29,330 nt of DNA from Byssochlamys sp. IMV 00236 (taxonomy: Eukaryota > Ascomycota > Eurotiomycetes > Eurotiales > Thermoascaceae): NCBI GenBank assembly GCA_001931875.2, contig MSJH02000227.1, forward strand, positions 1 to 29,330. The letters are read 5' to 3'. The notes under the pieces are model-generated. The model did not search any database, was not told the origin of the DNA, and worked only from the letters and a program-made list of their open reading frames with translations. Made by a program: the position numbers and the translations under genes. How positions within the stretch are numbered: the stretch's first letter is position 1; every line of letters begins with the position of its first letter. Below are positions 17,557 through 28,731 of this stretch, piece after piece.

Positions 17557-20500
17557 TTACCAAGCAAGTTTGGCGATAGGACCCTTGGGAAAACTTCTAA
17601 TCAAGAGCTTTCTTATTTCATCAAGCGTAAAAATCATCGCTGCCCATCCAAATGGAATGAACCAATACTTCACAGGCACAGGACGTGTCAAGAGCACGTT
17701 TTGAATACCGGGGATATACAGAATGATAAAGGCAATGACCAAAGAGATGAGCATGGCGCCAAAGATGTACCAGTTCTTGTTGTAGCCAAAGAATGGATTG
17801 GCCTGAAAAAGCGAGAGTCTTCTTGTACGAGAAGAAAGCGCGTTACCCCATTGACAGATGATCAAGTTGATATAGTAAATTGATTGACCCACATTGATGA
17901 ATTCGTTGAGCTGTTCTGATGTGTAGCCCATGTATCCATCTGTTGTCAAGTTTGTAAAAGACATAAACACCTTGCTGGGAGGAATGCCTTGTTCAGACAT
18001 GTAATAAAAGAACATAAACATTGAAGAGAGCATTTCCATCAGACCAATAAATCCATATGCTTGAAGGAGTAGATTAAGGTTGACCAAGCGATCCTTTTTA
18101 GGGTTACGAGGCGGACGAGACAAGAGACCTGCTTCAGGCTTTTCCATCATAAGAGACATTGAAGGAAACACGTCATTGAGGACACAGATGACGATCATCT
18201 GGAAAGATGAGAGAGTTTGAGGGCCACCCATGTAGATATTGACAATCACAGGCCAGAGTTCAGACCAGGAACCAGCGGGCAGCAAATAGATAATGACCTT
18301 TTTCAAGTTGTCAAATACAAGACGTCCGTTTTCAATGGCAGCAACAATACTAGAGAATTTGTCAAGCAAGATCATATCAGCTGCCTCCATTGCGACATCA
18401 CTACCGCCTCCCATGGCAATACCAATATCAGCTGCTTTGAGAGAGGGAGCATCATTCACACCATCACCCGTCATGGCTACCACATTTTCGCGTTTCTGGA
18501 ATTCCTTAATGATACGAAGCTTCTGATCAGGCGAAGTACGGGCAAAGACAATTTCTTCGTACTGACAGACTTGCTCCCATTGAGCATCGTTAAGAGTGAT
18601 CATATCTGAACCAGAGAGCAAGAGCGATTTATAACTCGAGTCATCCATCTTATGGTCCAGTGTACTGTTCGACTGAGACTCGATATCCTTGGCTTGACGA
18701 ATGTCAATACTCTTGGTCACATACTTTGGAATTTCCTCCATCTTTTTGGCTGGATCCAGGTCTGCAATCGTATGAGGGTACTCGGTTGTAAAGATACCAA
18801 TCTGACGAGCGATGGCAGCAGCAGTTGTAGGGAAATCACCTGTGACCATAAAGAAACGAACACCAGCTCTTCTACAGACCTCGACCGTCTCTGCGCTTTC
18901 GGGACGAGGAGGATCAACAATGGCAACCATGCCGATGACGACAAGATCTGTGTTCATGTTGGAAGCCCAAGTAGCAAAGCTGGATGTACCGGCTGCATTA
19001 TGCGTAGTATCCTCAGCCTTAATCACACGACGTGTAAGCAAGAGCACACGCTTACCCTCATGGGCCCATTTGGCTTGGATATTCAATAGAGCTTCTGTAC
19101 GTTTGTCGGTCAAGTCAACTTCATACCCATCAGGTAGCAATATTTTTGAACATCGCTTGAGGATGATATCAGGAGCACCCTTACAGAACAAGACCCAGTC
19201 CTTGGTCGTCACTGGTGAACTACGTGATGAGAGTGATCGGGCCATGGTATTCTTGAGAGGTCGAACAATCGTGAGCATCCACTTGTTCTTTGAGTTGAAC
19301 GGAATTTCAAACACCTTTTCTGTATCTGCACGCATCGTCTCGACTGTGGCAACAGCAGGGCTCATTCCTTCAGCAAATCGTAAGATGGCACTATCCGTGG
19401 CATCACCAAAGACAACGCGTTGACGAATATCCAAGTGTGCTGTTTCAGAATCGAAATGGGATCCGTTACAGAGTGCAGCCGTCAGTTGGAGCAAAGTCAG
19501 CTGAGGGACCAGCTCAGTGTCGCTGCCGCTTGAGCAAATTTGGTTGCAGGTCTCAGACGTAAATGTTTCCCGACCAATAGATGCATCCGAGACGAACATC
19601 TTGTTTTCAGTCAAGGTTCCTGTCTTATCTGAGCAAAGTACATTCACACTACCGAGAGTTTCGACCGTTGTCAGGACCTTGCAGACAATGTTGTTCTTTT
19701 GCATACGACGGGCAATGATTGTCAGACACAGTGTCACGGCTACTGGCATGCCTTCAGGCACAAAGGCGACCAAGACACTGATAATGGCGACCAAGGCAGC
19801 AGAGGGTGTAAGGAAATCTGGGTAGTCACGGCGTAACCAAGCAAGCCATGTGATTAAACAAACAAGACCGACAGTGATGGCTAATGAAGCAATGATCATG
19901 ACGAACCGGAAGATTTCAATTTGTAACGTCGTACGAGTGCTTTTGTTATTTGAAGATAAGCATGCAATTCTTCCCATGAGCGTATTATCACCAGTCGAAA
20001 CAACCACACCAATACCAGAGCCGTTCAGAACGTGTGTACCCATCATGGCCACATTATGTGTTTCAAGGACGTTGTCATCCGTGTCTTCGATAGTACCAGG
20101 AATAGGATCTGATTCACCAGTCAGAACAGATCGGTCAAACTTCAAGTCGTCAGACACTTGGATTAGTCGTAAGTCAGCAGGCACCTTGTTACCCATCTTT
20201 AAATGAACTACGTCGCCAGGCACAAGTTCAGCAGCGTCGATAGTAATGATCTTACCATCACGAACAACCAAACATTGTGTAGGAAGCATATTGTTGATCG
20301 AATCCATCACTCGGGTCGTTGACCAGTCTTGCCAGGCGTTGAAGAATGCTTGAATGAATACAACAGCCATAAGAATGATAGCAAGTGTCAAGTTGAGTGG
20401 GGCAGGGTTAGGATCGCCAAGTGGCCTCCAAGAAATCCTAATGATAAAGTTTTGTCAGCAAAAAGCCAGCTTTACTCTTTGTTGTTCTTACCAGCAAATA

Positions 20501-21010
20501 ATACTTGCAATCCATAACAAAGGACAGAAACCACCAAAGAAGTAGTCATAGACCTTCTTGAACCAGTTATTGGGAGGAGGTGAAATTGCATTTTTGCCAT
20601 GCTCTTTAACTCGTGAGGTTATCTGGTCTAATCCAAGACCACTTACAGCACTTGTTCTGTACTGTTGTTCGAGTTCTGTAATGGAGAGCTTATGATAACT
20701 GACATTGGATAAATCTATAAATGACATGTTTGAGCTTTCCCTGCAACTACCCAATAATATTTATTATTTTACCCTCTGCTAAATTCTTTTGCGTTTTTTT
20801 AGACTTCGTAACACCTTTTGCTTGATTTTCTGAAACTGTGATAGAAAGTGTTCTATAGGCAATAATAGCTTGACTGCCTGAAGTTGATGCCCGTCTCAAT
20901 CGTTTCTTGGCTATATCAATCAATTCCTGATCATTATGGTGTATTTGAATTTCGGAAAATTGAACAGCAGTTGACCGGTCTTCCTTGATGACCACTTTTT
21001 CTGAGCTCAT
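17557..21010 (-). CDS. P-type cation ATPase, type IIC (Na,K-ATPase-like)
   Basis: Three exons (21010-20773, 20714-20492, 20437-17557) encode 1113 residues. The enzyme would pump Na+ and/or K+ (or another cation) across a membrane using an aspartyl-phosphate. A charged N-terminal tail of about 80 residues precedes the cation-ATPase N-domain (YHKLSITELEQQY, FFGGFCPLLWIASIICW). TGES is at residues 260-263, VPEGMP at about 380, the phosphorylation motif SDKTGTLTENK with Asp424, CKGAPD in the nucleotide domain and TGDGVNDAP at 810-818. The EKPE...RPPRNPKKDRLVN loop after TM6 and the FDNLKK before TM5 are type IIC features. In TM5 a Glu (880) and in TM6 an Asp (909) remain, but the position of the animal Asp804 is Cys905. 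Introns are 58 and 54 nt. ENA (IID) or SERCA assignment fits less well. Confidence 0.92.
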
Positions 21011-22014
21011 AGACCAAAGGAGAAGAGAGAGATAAAAGTGACAAGGATAAGAGAGATAATTAGAAGGTATTTATATTATATTTATTTATATAAGAGATTA
21101 AATAAGGTAAATATGACTCTTTCATTGCCTCCATTGATTAGCTAAAAGCTACAAAATCGCTCATATCAATGAGTGAATTACAACAGCTGGTGTTTCATGT
21201 AGCGGCCAAAATAAAATAGAGTTTGTCCAATGATAAAAATACCTCCGTTGTTCTAAATGAAGCACAGCCATTGTTTTGCTATTGGATTAATGTAACTTGT
21301 AAAAGTAAAAGAACATCACATTTATCAAAATTACCTTTTTTAAAAAGGTTCGATTTCATTTCAAAAGTTCATCAACAGTGGATACTGGATCACAATATCT
21401 TTCATCTGCAAGAAAAAAAGAGTAGCTATTTATTTTCAGTATGCAATCAGTAAACATGTAGTGTATCCCTCTTATTTTTAACTGTCTTTCTCTTTGCTGT
21501 TCTGCATTTATCGCATTGTTGTCAGAATCGCCTCAGTAACACAGTCACTATGTGATGTATTATACGCTCTTTAGCTGAGGTTTTTTTTGTTCTTGTTACA
21601 TTGTGTGACTAACGCGTAATTCCTTATATAGAAAAGTCTATCAAGGTTTAAGATTCTATTTCCCCCTTTAAAAAAAAAGCCTCTGCTTAATTTTGCCTAT
21701 TGCTGTCTTCTAAAATGCCTGTGTGTTTATGTGTGTGCAACATTTTATACAGTGCTCACTGTACCATTCTCCGTCGAATGAATTCTCTGGCGAATTTTAG
21801 GAGATGGTCAGATAGAGCGAAAGTAACCCAAAAGTCAAGAAAAAATAGAACAATGCGCTTAGAAAACTATAAAGAGATGTAGAGAACTTTGCATTTCATT
21901 GTTATTAAAACCACGAATAAAAAAAGCACAGCTCAGTGAACATTGACCACATCTGAAGTCGAAATGGAGGCAACTACGGTTGATTTTTGGTATTTTTTTT
22001 TTTCCAAATAGGAA
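21011..22014. other. Divergent intergenic region, ATPase and APC3
   Basis: About 1 kb between two divergent start codons. It holds purine-rich leader sequence (AGAGAGAGATAAAAG) next to the ATPase, TATA-like stretches near 21070 and a T-rich block (22990-22004 side: TATTTTTTTTTTTTCC) just before APC3. Open frames at 21223-21453 and 21700-21882 show no recognisable motif. An upstream ATG at 21964 precedes the APC3 start and could be a short uORF. Confidence 0.4.
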
Positions 22015-24316
22015 ATGGATGACACAGCGCATAGTTCAGTCGAATCTTGGGTACTTTTAACCCTCATCAATCGTGATTTGGATGACGGTGACTATCATAA
22101 CGCGCTCTTATTGTCTGAAAGGTTATTTGCCATTGACACCCAACACAGCTACTATCGTTTTCTTTATGCCACCTGTCTCTTTCGAACACTAGATTACTCT
22201 GGCACCTACATGATCTTGCGGACTGATCGTTCTGTGGCCTCATTAAATCTATTTGCCAAAAGCTGTCTTGAACTGGCCAAGATCGAGCAGGACAAGAGCA
22301 AGAAACGAGTGTTTTTGGAAGAAGGCGTAGAGGCTCTTTCATTGGCTTTGAAAGATTCCTCATTGGAACAAGATCTAAGCTGGGGAAATGAACTAACTAG
22401 CTTGACGATGCGTCAGCATAAACCCAATAGATCATCCCTATGCAACCTCTTGGGCGATTTGTACGTCGGACTAGACAACATACGAGCTGCTGCTAGATCA
22501 TATTGGGAGTGTCTTCGCATAAACCCTTACAAGATATCAGCATATACCAAACTGTGTGATATTGCTCCAGATGTGATTAATTTCAGTAAGGCAAAATTGC
22601 CCAAGGATATCTTTAAGGACTTTCCAGAGACGCTTGATCTGTCTGTACATCAACAAGTAGACCCCTCGCTCCTTCCTTCAGCTGATGCATCCGGTCTTGT
22701 CTTTCATGAATGCCCTCCTTACGAAAAGAACACATACTCTATGCCAGGGCTCAGCGATTCCGAGTTTGAAACGATTAGTATTGAGCAACTAAGGACGTTT
22801 ATCAAGTTTAAGCCTAAAATTGCTGATTTGGATGAGCAAGTTGAAAGGTGTGGCGTGTTTTATATAAATATATAGATTTCCCAAAATACTTACTCTCCGT
22901 TATATCATGTGCGTTCATGTAGAAATTCTATAGAGATCAACAGAGACAGGCTGATCGATACTGTCGAGAAGGATATTCAACAAATGAAAATGCTTGAAGA
23001 TTATAAAAACAAACATGGACTACATAAAAAACCACCAGTTGAGACGCCAGTACATCTTGATATGGACATGCCTCAGCTTGATGAAAATATGGATCTGACG
23101 CATGAACCACATGAACCCATTCAACCACATCCACCACGACTTAGCAGAAGGAAACATTCATCCGAATCTGAGAGTTCAAACAAAAGACGACGTTTATCCT
23201 CAGAACAGGTAATAACCACAAATCAAAGAATGAAGAAGAGCCTGACTAACACTTTTTAAGTTTATACCCAAGGTTAGCCCCTCCGTTTTAAGCTAGTACC
23301 ACGCACTCGTTTTAACAGCTTCTGTTTTATAGAATCAATCCATAAGTCATTTATTTCTATCAAAGAACCACAAGAATATACCAGGAGAAGCCATTCAAGA
23401 TATCGTCATGGGCATGAACAAGGTCGTGCAACTACTACGCATCATCGCCAGTGGTTACCTCCACCAGTCATTCTATCGTTGTGAAGAAGCTGTTCTAGAA
23501 CTACAAAAGTTGGACGATCGGCAGTACAACTCGGCTCGTATTTTGAGCATCATTGGAAAAGCATATTATGATGCTATTGATTATCAAACGGTAATCCCAA
23601 CGTAAAAGCTTAAAGATATAACTTTTTACTGACAGTCTCTACGACAGGCCCGCGTCTTTTTTAGACAGTCGTTTTGCATTGCGCCTTGGTACTGTGAATA
23701 CACACCTTATTACTCCACTTGTCTCTGGTACTTGCAAAAGGATAAAGAACTGAACATTCTAGCATACAAAATAAAGAGTAACCCATGCCACCTCTATGAA
23801 GCCTATATCGTGATGGGTAACTGGACAAAATGCGTCAAAGAAGGAAGCGAGGCCGCACATTGGTTCAAGAAGGCGGTCCAGGTCAATCCTAGTCATTTTT
23901 ATGCTCATGCCCTGCTCGGTTACGAAGATTGGGAAAAAGAGAATCATTTAGGCGCTAAGCAGCATTTTGCAAAGAGTATGGTGGCTAATAAACGATCTTA
24001 TCTCGGATGGTAAACCAAAAAGAAAGAAAAAAAAGTCACTCATTCAGAAAATATAATACATGTATGTATTAGGTTTGGTTTAGCTAATGCGTATCGCGCC
24101 ATGGAGGAATACGTACAAGCAGAGAATTTGTTAAAGGAAGCAATCAGATTACACCCCAGACACCCTGTTGTCCTTGCCACCATGGCGGAAGTTTTATATA
24201 ATATGGAAGAATATAGTGAAGCTAAAGAATATATTGAACAATCGTTAAACATAAGACAGTTTTCAGATTATGAAAAATTGAGGATAAAAATACTTGAAAA
24301 GTTGGGGGAATGCTAG
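22015..24316 (+). CDS. apc3: Anaphase-promoting complex subunit 3 (Cdc27/Nuc2)
   Basis: Exons 22015-22847, 22923-23208, 23333-23590, 23636-24009 and 24073-24316 encode 664 residues, or 668 if a 12-nt exon (23263-23274) is included. APC3 is a TPR scaffold of the APC/C ubiquitin ligase that binds the IR tails of Cdc20/Cdh1 activators. Exon 1 carries the N-terminal dimerisation TPRs (DDGDYHNALLLSERLF, LCNLLGDLYVGLDNIRAAAR, LRINPYKISAYTKLCDIAP). Exon 2 is a low-complexity linker with His/Pro and the basic SSNKRRRLSSEQ. Exons 3-5 hold the C-terminal TPR superhelix (RCEEAVLELQKL, TPYYSTCLWYLQKDKELNIL, KKAVQVNPSHFYAHALLGYE, EEYVQAENLLKEAIRLHP). At about 665 residues it is shorter than the human protein (over 800), mainly in the linker. 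Its TAG stop overlaps the stop of the convergent factor gene. Confidence 0.93.
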
Positions 24317-25765
24317 CTTAGGATAGGCAAAAACTACATGTATACAATAGAAAAAGATTAGCAAAATAATAAATAATGACTTTTTTTTTTTTTACTTACG
24401 TTGCCAATGATAATGTTGGGTAGATCAAAGATGTCGCGTTTTATCGTAAAACAAAATGTACAAGGGACGAGTCGTTTTGTTGGACTTAATAATATACATG
24501 TACTGTAGACTGCTGAATTGGCGTTCTCAAATGCATGTAGAGCATACTTTTCCCAATACTCTACAGCTGATGTATGGCTCATAAGCTAGAAGGATAAATG
24601 TCAGCACAGACGATGTAGTCTATCATGATTTTACCTCATAGATATAAGTCTTTTTGTTCATCAAAGCTTCTTTAGACCATTGAGTCAACAGAGAAAACTC
24701 TTTTCCAACCAGCACAATTTCTCCTGTTCTTCTCCAAATGACTGTTGGTGTTCCAGAATATGGAACTAATTTTTCATACTCCTATAATGAACCTAGCTAT
24801 TTTAATTTGTGGGTTGCGTGATAGCCGAAATTTGTTACCATCATCGTTCTCTGCAGGCATCTTTCTGTAAATATCAGATCGGCTTCTGTCAAATTCATCA
24901 TTGAAGCTATCATTGACGGTCTAAATAATGCAAGTGCTTTACTGATCCTCATAAGTTCTTGTTTGCCCATTCTATTAAAAAGATGAGTCATCATCATCAT
25001 TCTAGATCCGATTTACTTACTTTTCCCTCACGTAGTTGATAAGATAATGGTATCCCTCAACATAGTTGTATGGCTTTTTCACATTGGGAAACTGAGTCTT
25101 TCTTGACGCAGGATAAAGCAATACAGAGTCTCGATCGATCGTAGACGACGATGACGATGAGCATGAGGCAGAGTCCAGGAACTGATATGGCGAGCCAAGC
25201 ATGTTGGTCAGCATAGAATATTCTAACGGTGTTGTTGAGTTAAATCCGCTGCTGAACGATAAGATTTGATCTACTTTTTTTTTTTTGTAAAAAGAAAGTG
25301 AGAGATTAGGTAAGGTCGTTATTATGCAAGTACCTTCATAGAATGACTGCTGCTGCTGTTGTTGTTGATGTTGTTGTTGAGGTAGTGTATGATGAAAGTT
25401 GTTTTCTTCATCTAGTTAAATAAGGTTACTGGACTGTTTCTCCTGTTTCTATTTTGTTCCAATGTTACCTTCTTGTAGGTACTTTGCCTTCTTTCTTACT
25501 CCGTCAGTACAAGTACTAGCTAGATCTCTTTTGATACATCTTTGGCACGGACGAGCTATGATTATCATTTATTAACTTATCATTTTCCCCCTTTCTTTTT
25601 TAGATTACAATCATCACAAGTCAGATGAGCCTATATTGTCTGTTAGATATAATGTGGTGGATCATAGTATTTCTTTTGGGTTACCTTCTGACAATGGACA
25701 CACGCTCTTGCCGCCTTCTTCTTTTTCGGTTTTTGCTGTGGATCTGTGGGAAGGGAACCTGTCAT
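24313..25765 (-). CDS. Zn2Cys6-PAS transcription factor, ERT1/AcuK/AcuM type
   Basis: Nine exons (25765-25685, 25630-25609, 25555-25469, 25411-25334, 25270-25021, 24971-24839, 24781-24635, 24595-24398, 24333-24313) encode 338 residues with every junction in frame. This family controls gluconeogenic and mitochondrial genes when non-fermentable carbon is used. After a Lys-rich start ([10 protein letters not shown]), the zinc cluster is Cys22-x2-Cys25-x6-Cys32-x5-Cys38-x2-Cys41-x8-Cys50, followed by [13 protein letters not shown] short Gln/His tract lies at about residues 75-86. The C-terminal PAS-like domain has [34 protein letters not shown] and the near-invariant [20 protein letters not shown], ending GN-FLPILS in a 21-nt last exon. 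Which of ERT1, RDS2, AcuK or AcuM it corresponds to cannot be decided. Confidence 0.9.
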
Positions 25766-25923
25766 GATTAAAGATGCATACCATGCATATGAAAAGCTTG
25801 AACAGTGCGTGTGTGTATCAAATGTGAAGAAAAAGAGATTTATACATAATTTATTGGTCGTTTAAAAATATAAGGAGCTATTTAGCTTCCGCCAAATTTT
25901 TTTTTTTCTGAAACGAGCTCGAT

Positions 25924-27108
25924 TTAATGAACCTTTGTTTCCTTTATAGTCTGTTCCACTACCACAGGCTCGGGCTCTGTTGCTACTACTGGTGCAGGAG
26001 GAGCAGGCTCTATCACCTTTTCTTCTTCTATAATGACTGTCTGTGGTTGGAACACAACACCAAACTTCATATCTCTGTTATAAGTGTATTGCCAGATAAA
26101 GGAAATCAACCAAATGATTGGAATAAGAATGATGATGGCCAAGACTTTACTATTGATTTGATAGATCACTTGATGATAAGGGTTGCCATCGAGAACCTTT
26201 TTGACTCCAGCGAGATATCCTGTATGTGCAAGAAAGTCTACGCCTACCATAAAGATATAGGAGCCAACAAATGCAAACGAAAACAGCAAGACATAGCGCT
26301 CGGCAAAGAAAGTAAGAAAAGAGAAAAAGACGGGAAGTGAGACCATGAGAGCGGCTCGAGCAGGCACCTAATATGCTAAGTCAGATAACAGCTTAATGAT
26401 ATGAATAATATTTACCTGTGTGATCACCAGATTCTCTTTGCAGCATAAAATATATAGTGCCAATGCAAATCCACCCATTGAGCCAATCAGATAAATAGAA
26501 ATAGACCAAAATAATGCGTAAATGATGGCACCCAGTATGCCCAATCCTGCAGGTACTGCGATCAGAGTGACATCGTTATTGATATAGCCGTAGTAAGGTT
26601 GATTGTTTGCCATGGCTACCCAAGTGATTAACCCTTTCAAAAGAAAAAAAAAACGAGTAAGATCAAGTAATAGACTATGTCTTTTCTTTTTTACCAAATG
26701 TAATGTAACCACAGACAGCAAGCGTCAATCGAAATGAACGAAAGCCAAAGATCATGAGATAAAGGCCTAGAACGATCAAGATACCAGCCGCTACACCATT
26801 CTGTGGTGTAATGTAGTTTCCTCCATATATTGCCACTGTAAAGCAAATAAAAAAGTCATTAAAATTATTGAAATGAATCATATACTACAAAACATACCTG
26901 GACTAGAAGATGGCGCTGGATAAGGCGGATTTGGCTTTGGTGATGAAGTAGGTGTAGCTGTAGGAGCTATGGTTGTTATTGTCGTCGTCTTTGAACCACC
27001 AGAATTATGAAGATCAAACACATCTCGTTTATCATTGGTTGGCGTATGATGAATTGCAAATACGGAAAGAATGAACAATGAAAAGAACAGCAAGTAGTTT
27101 AATTTCAT
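25924..27108 (-). CDS. TM7S3/TM198-like (DUF4203-type) multi-pass membrane protein
   Basis: Four exons (27108-26898, 26835-26695, 26633-26416, 26367-25924) encode 337 residues. A signal peptide (MKLNYLLFFSLFILSVFA) is followed by a Thr/Ser/Pro-rich extracellular stretch (TTTITTIAPTATPTSSPKP). About seven hydrophobic helices follow: GVAAGILIVLGLYLMIFGF, LAVCGYITF, LIAVPAGLGILGAIIYALF, IYLIGSMGGFALALYIL, FSFLTFFAERYVLLFSF, GSYIFMVGVDF and LAIIILIPIIWLISFIW. The tail is cytoplasmic and rich in Pro, Glu and Val. The glycine-rich small-residue helices and the signal peptide plus seven spans match the TM198-like domain in fungal proteins. Function is unknown. It reads in the same direction as the transcription factor, 158 bp upstream of it. 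Confidence 0.7.
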
Positions 27109-28086
27109 TATATAACAATAGACCCACGATGTGCTTTAGGTTTAAGATAAAGGGAAGAGAGAAGAGAGACGTCCTTTGCCCTTGCCTTATTTCAATGGAT
27201 GACATATAAACAAACATGATTCCAAATTTGGGTATTGTTATTTGTATTACAATTGATATTACAAGGATCACACTAGTTCTCTTTCTTTTTGAGAGAGAGA
27301 AAAAGAGTTGGCCCGAGAGATGACTGGATAAAAATAGATATACACAATTATACAAAGATGATGTTATCGGATATTCCAAAAAGATCTATTGTATCAAGGG
27401 TCAATTATCATTCGAGCAAAAGAGAGCATTTGGAACATTGATCTTTCTTGACCTAACCTATGAAAAGATGGTCGAATTCCATTAAACATCGTTTTATTCA
27501 TAAATTATCATTCACTGTTTATTTTAAATGCGTTTGGGCAAAAAAGCTCATGTATATCAAATTGGTAACTTTCTAAGGCGAAAGTAACTGTGTGTGCTTA
27601 GCTTTCTCTCCCTCTGTTTCTTTGCAGCTTATATATTGTCAGTAGCTAGATGTTCAAAGCAGCAAAGAGAAAAAGTGAGGGAGAGAGGCTCTTGTAGGGT
27701 ATATGGTTTAACTGCACAACAATAATATCAAAATACTGTACACTTACATGTATTCAATAAAATACAATGTTACTATTCTTTTATTATCAAGCATAGTTTA
27801 TTCATTTACACCTTCTTAAGGCTTTTGATTTAAATAAACTTATAAGTACATGATAGCTTTATTCACATGAGGTTAATACAATATAACAAAACTACAGAAT
27901 AAATTTAAACGTTACGCGCATTACAAATATCAAAACTGCAGAAGCGCTTTTTTACTATATCTCCAGGCAGCATAAATCACAATAACTTACTGAACATGAG
28001 TGAAATTCACGCAGGAAGCTGTAGCCTTCTTGTTTTCGCAGTTTGAAAGTCATCACAAGGTCTAAAGAAATCCACATTGCAGGTAA
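27109..28086. other. Gene-free stretch
   Basis: Nearly 1 kb, AT-rich, with purine/pyrimidine-rich tracts (AGAGAGAGAAAAAGAG near 27291 and GAGAAAAAGTGAGGGAGAGAG near 27668). It includes the upstream region of the TM198-like gene. The minus-strand open frame at 27032-27379 overlaps the start of that gene in another frame and is not credible. No RNA gene was found. Confidence 0.4.
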
Positions 28087-28731
28087 GTGGGCTTATTTTT
28101 CGTAGTAGATCCAATGGAAGAAGATGTAAACGAATTTGAACTATGTACTCGGTTTTTGGCTCCTCTTCTCTGTGCGCTCTTCGATGATCCCGATAATGGC
28201 ATATGTTTTAGATGGACAAATGGAACCACTATTGAAGCCAAAATGCAGTCCGGTTTGTTGAAGCAGCGTCCGGATTTATGTATCACTGAATCTTGTGATG
28301 TGAAATGGGACACTGTTCCTGGTTATGGAGAAGTAAAGTCTGCTGCTTAGGACCAAGGCCACTACGTTGTATGCAGAGACTTGTACAAAGTCGCAGTTTT
28401 CTGCAAGAATTCTCTAGTCAATCAAAATACGAACGGCATGCTAGGCATCCATATTGTCGGAAGAGCCATAAGGTTTTACGTGCTGACCCTGTCTACTACC
28501 AGTCTATATGTGCTACTTGAACTGGCAGAGGTCAAAGCTTCTTGCAGTTTGAACAATTTGCCTAGTTTTGTTACCGAAATAACAAGCGTTATAAAAGCCT
28601 TGCAGGCCGTTGATCAGGGTTGTGTGCGAAGCAACAGCGAAGAAACTACCATTAAAAGGCGCATACACACTATGTCGACAAGCAGGTTCCAGCAAGTATT
28701 TTCCGCGTCGAAGAATCGAAAAAGACCATGA
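28087..28731 (+). pseudogene. PD-(D/E)XK-like repeat protein (copy 2), one in-frame stop
   Basis: A single frame is open from 28087 to 28731 except for one TAG (28348-28350). The first ATG is at 28114. Blocks in order are EDVNEF, TRFLAPLLCALFDDPDNG, FRWTN, RPDLCIT (Asp codon 28273), VPGYGEVKSAA (Glu 28330, Lys 28336), then after the stop DLYKVAVFCKNS, GIHIVGRAIRFYVLTL and LYVLLELAEVKAS. The RPD plus GEVK arrangement fits PD-(D/E)XK nucleases, and the FCK...VVG...FYV...YVxxEL half recurs, to my memory, in many uncharacterised Mucorales proteins. The C-terminus is basic (SASKNRKRP). A 5' exon may precede 28087, where a GTAAGT and a TTTTCGTAG lie close together. Function is unknown; relation to mobile elements is inferred from dispersed decayed copies. 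Confidence 0.6.

Noticed and set aside
18812..19423. A 203-codon plus-strand open frame, and others at 18217-20206, within the P-type ATPase
   Set aside because: They lie antisense to a strongly conserved coding exon and have no domain or intron logic. They are shadows of the ATPase codons.
22067..22363. Antisense frame of 98 codons in APC3 exon 1
   Set aside because: It is a shadow of the TPR-coding exon without any independent support.
27032..27379. Minus-strand frame of 115 codons upstream of the TM198-like gene
   Set aside because: It overlaps the signal-peptide exon in another frame and has no recognisable features.
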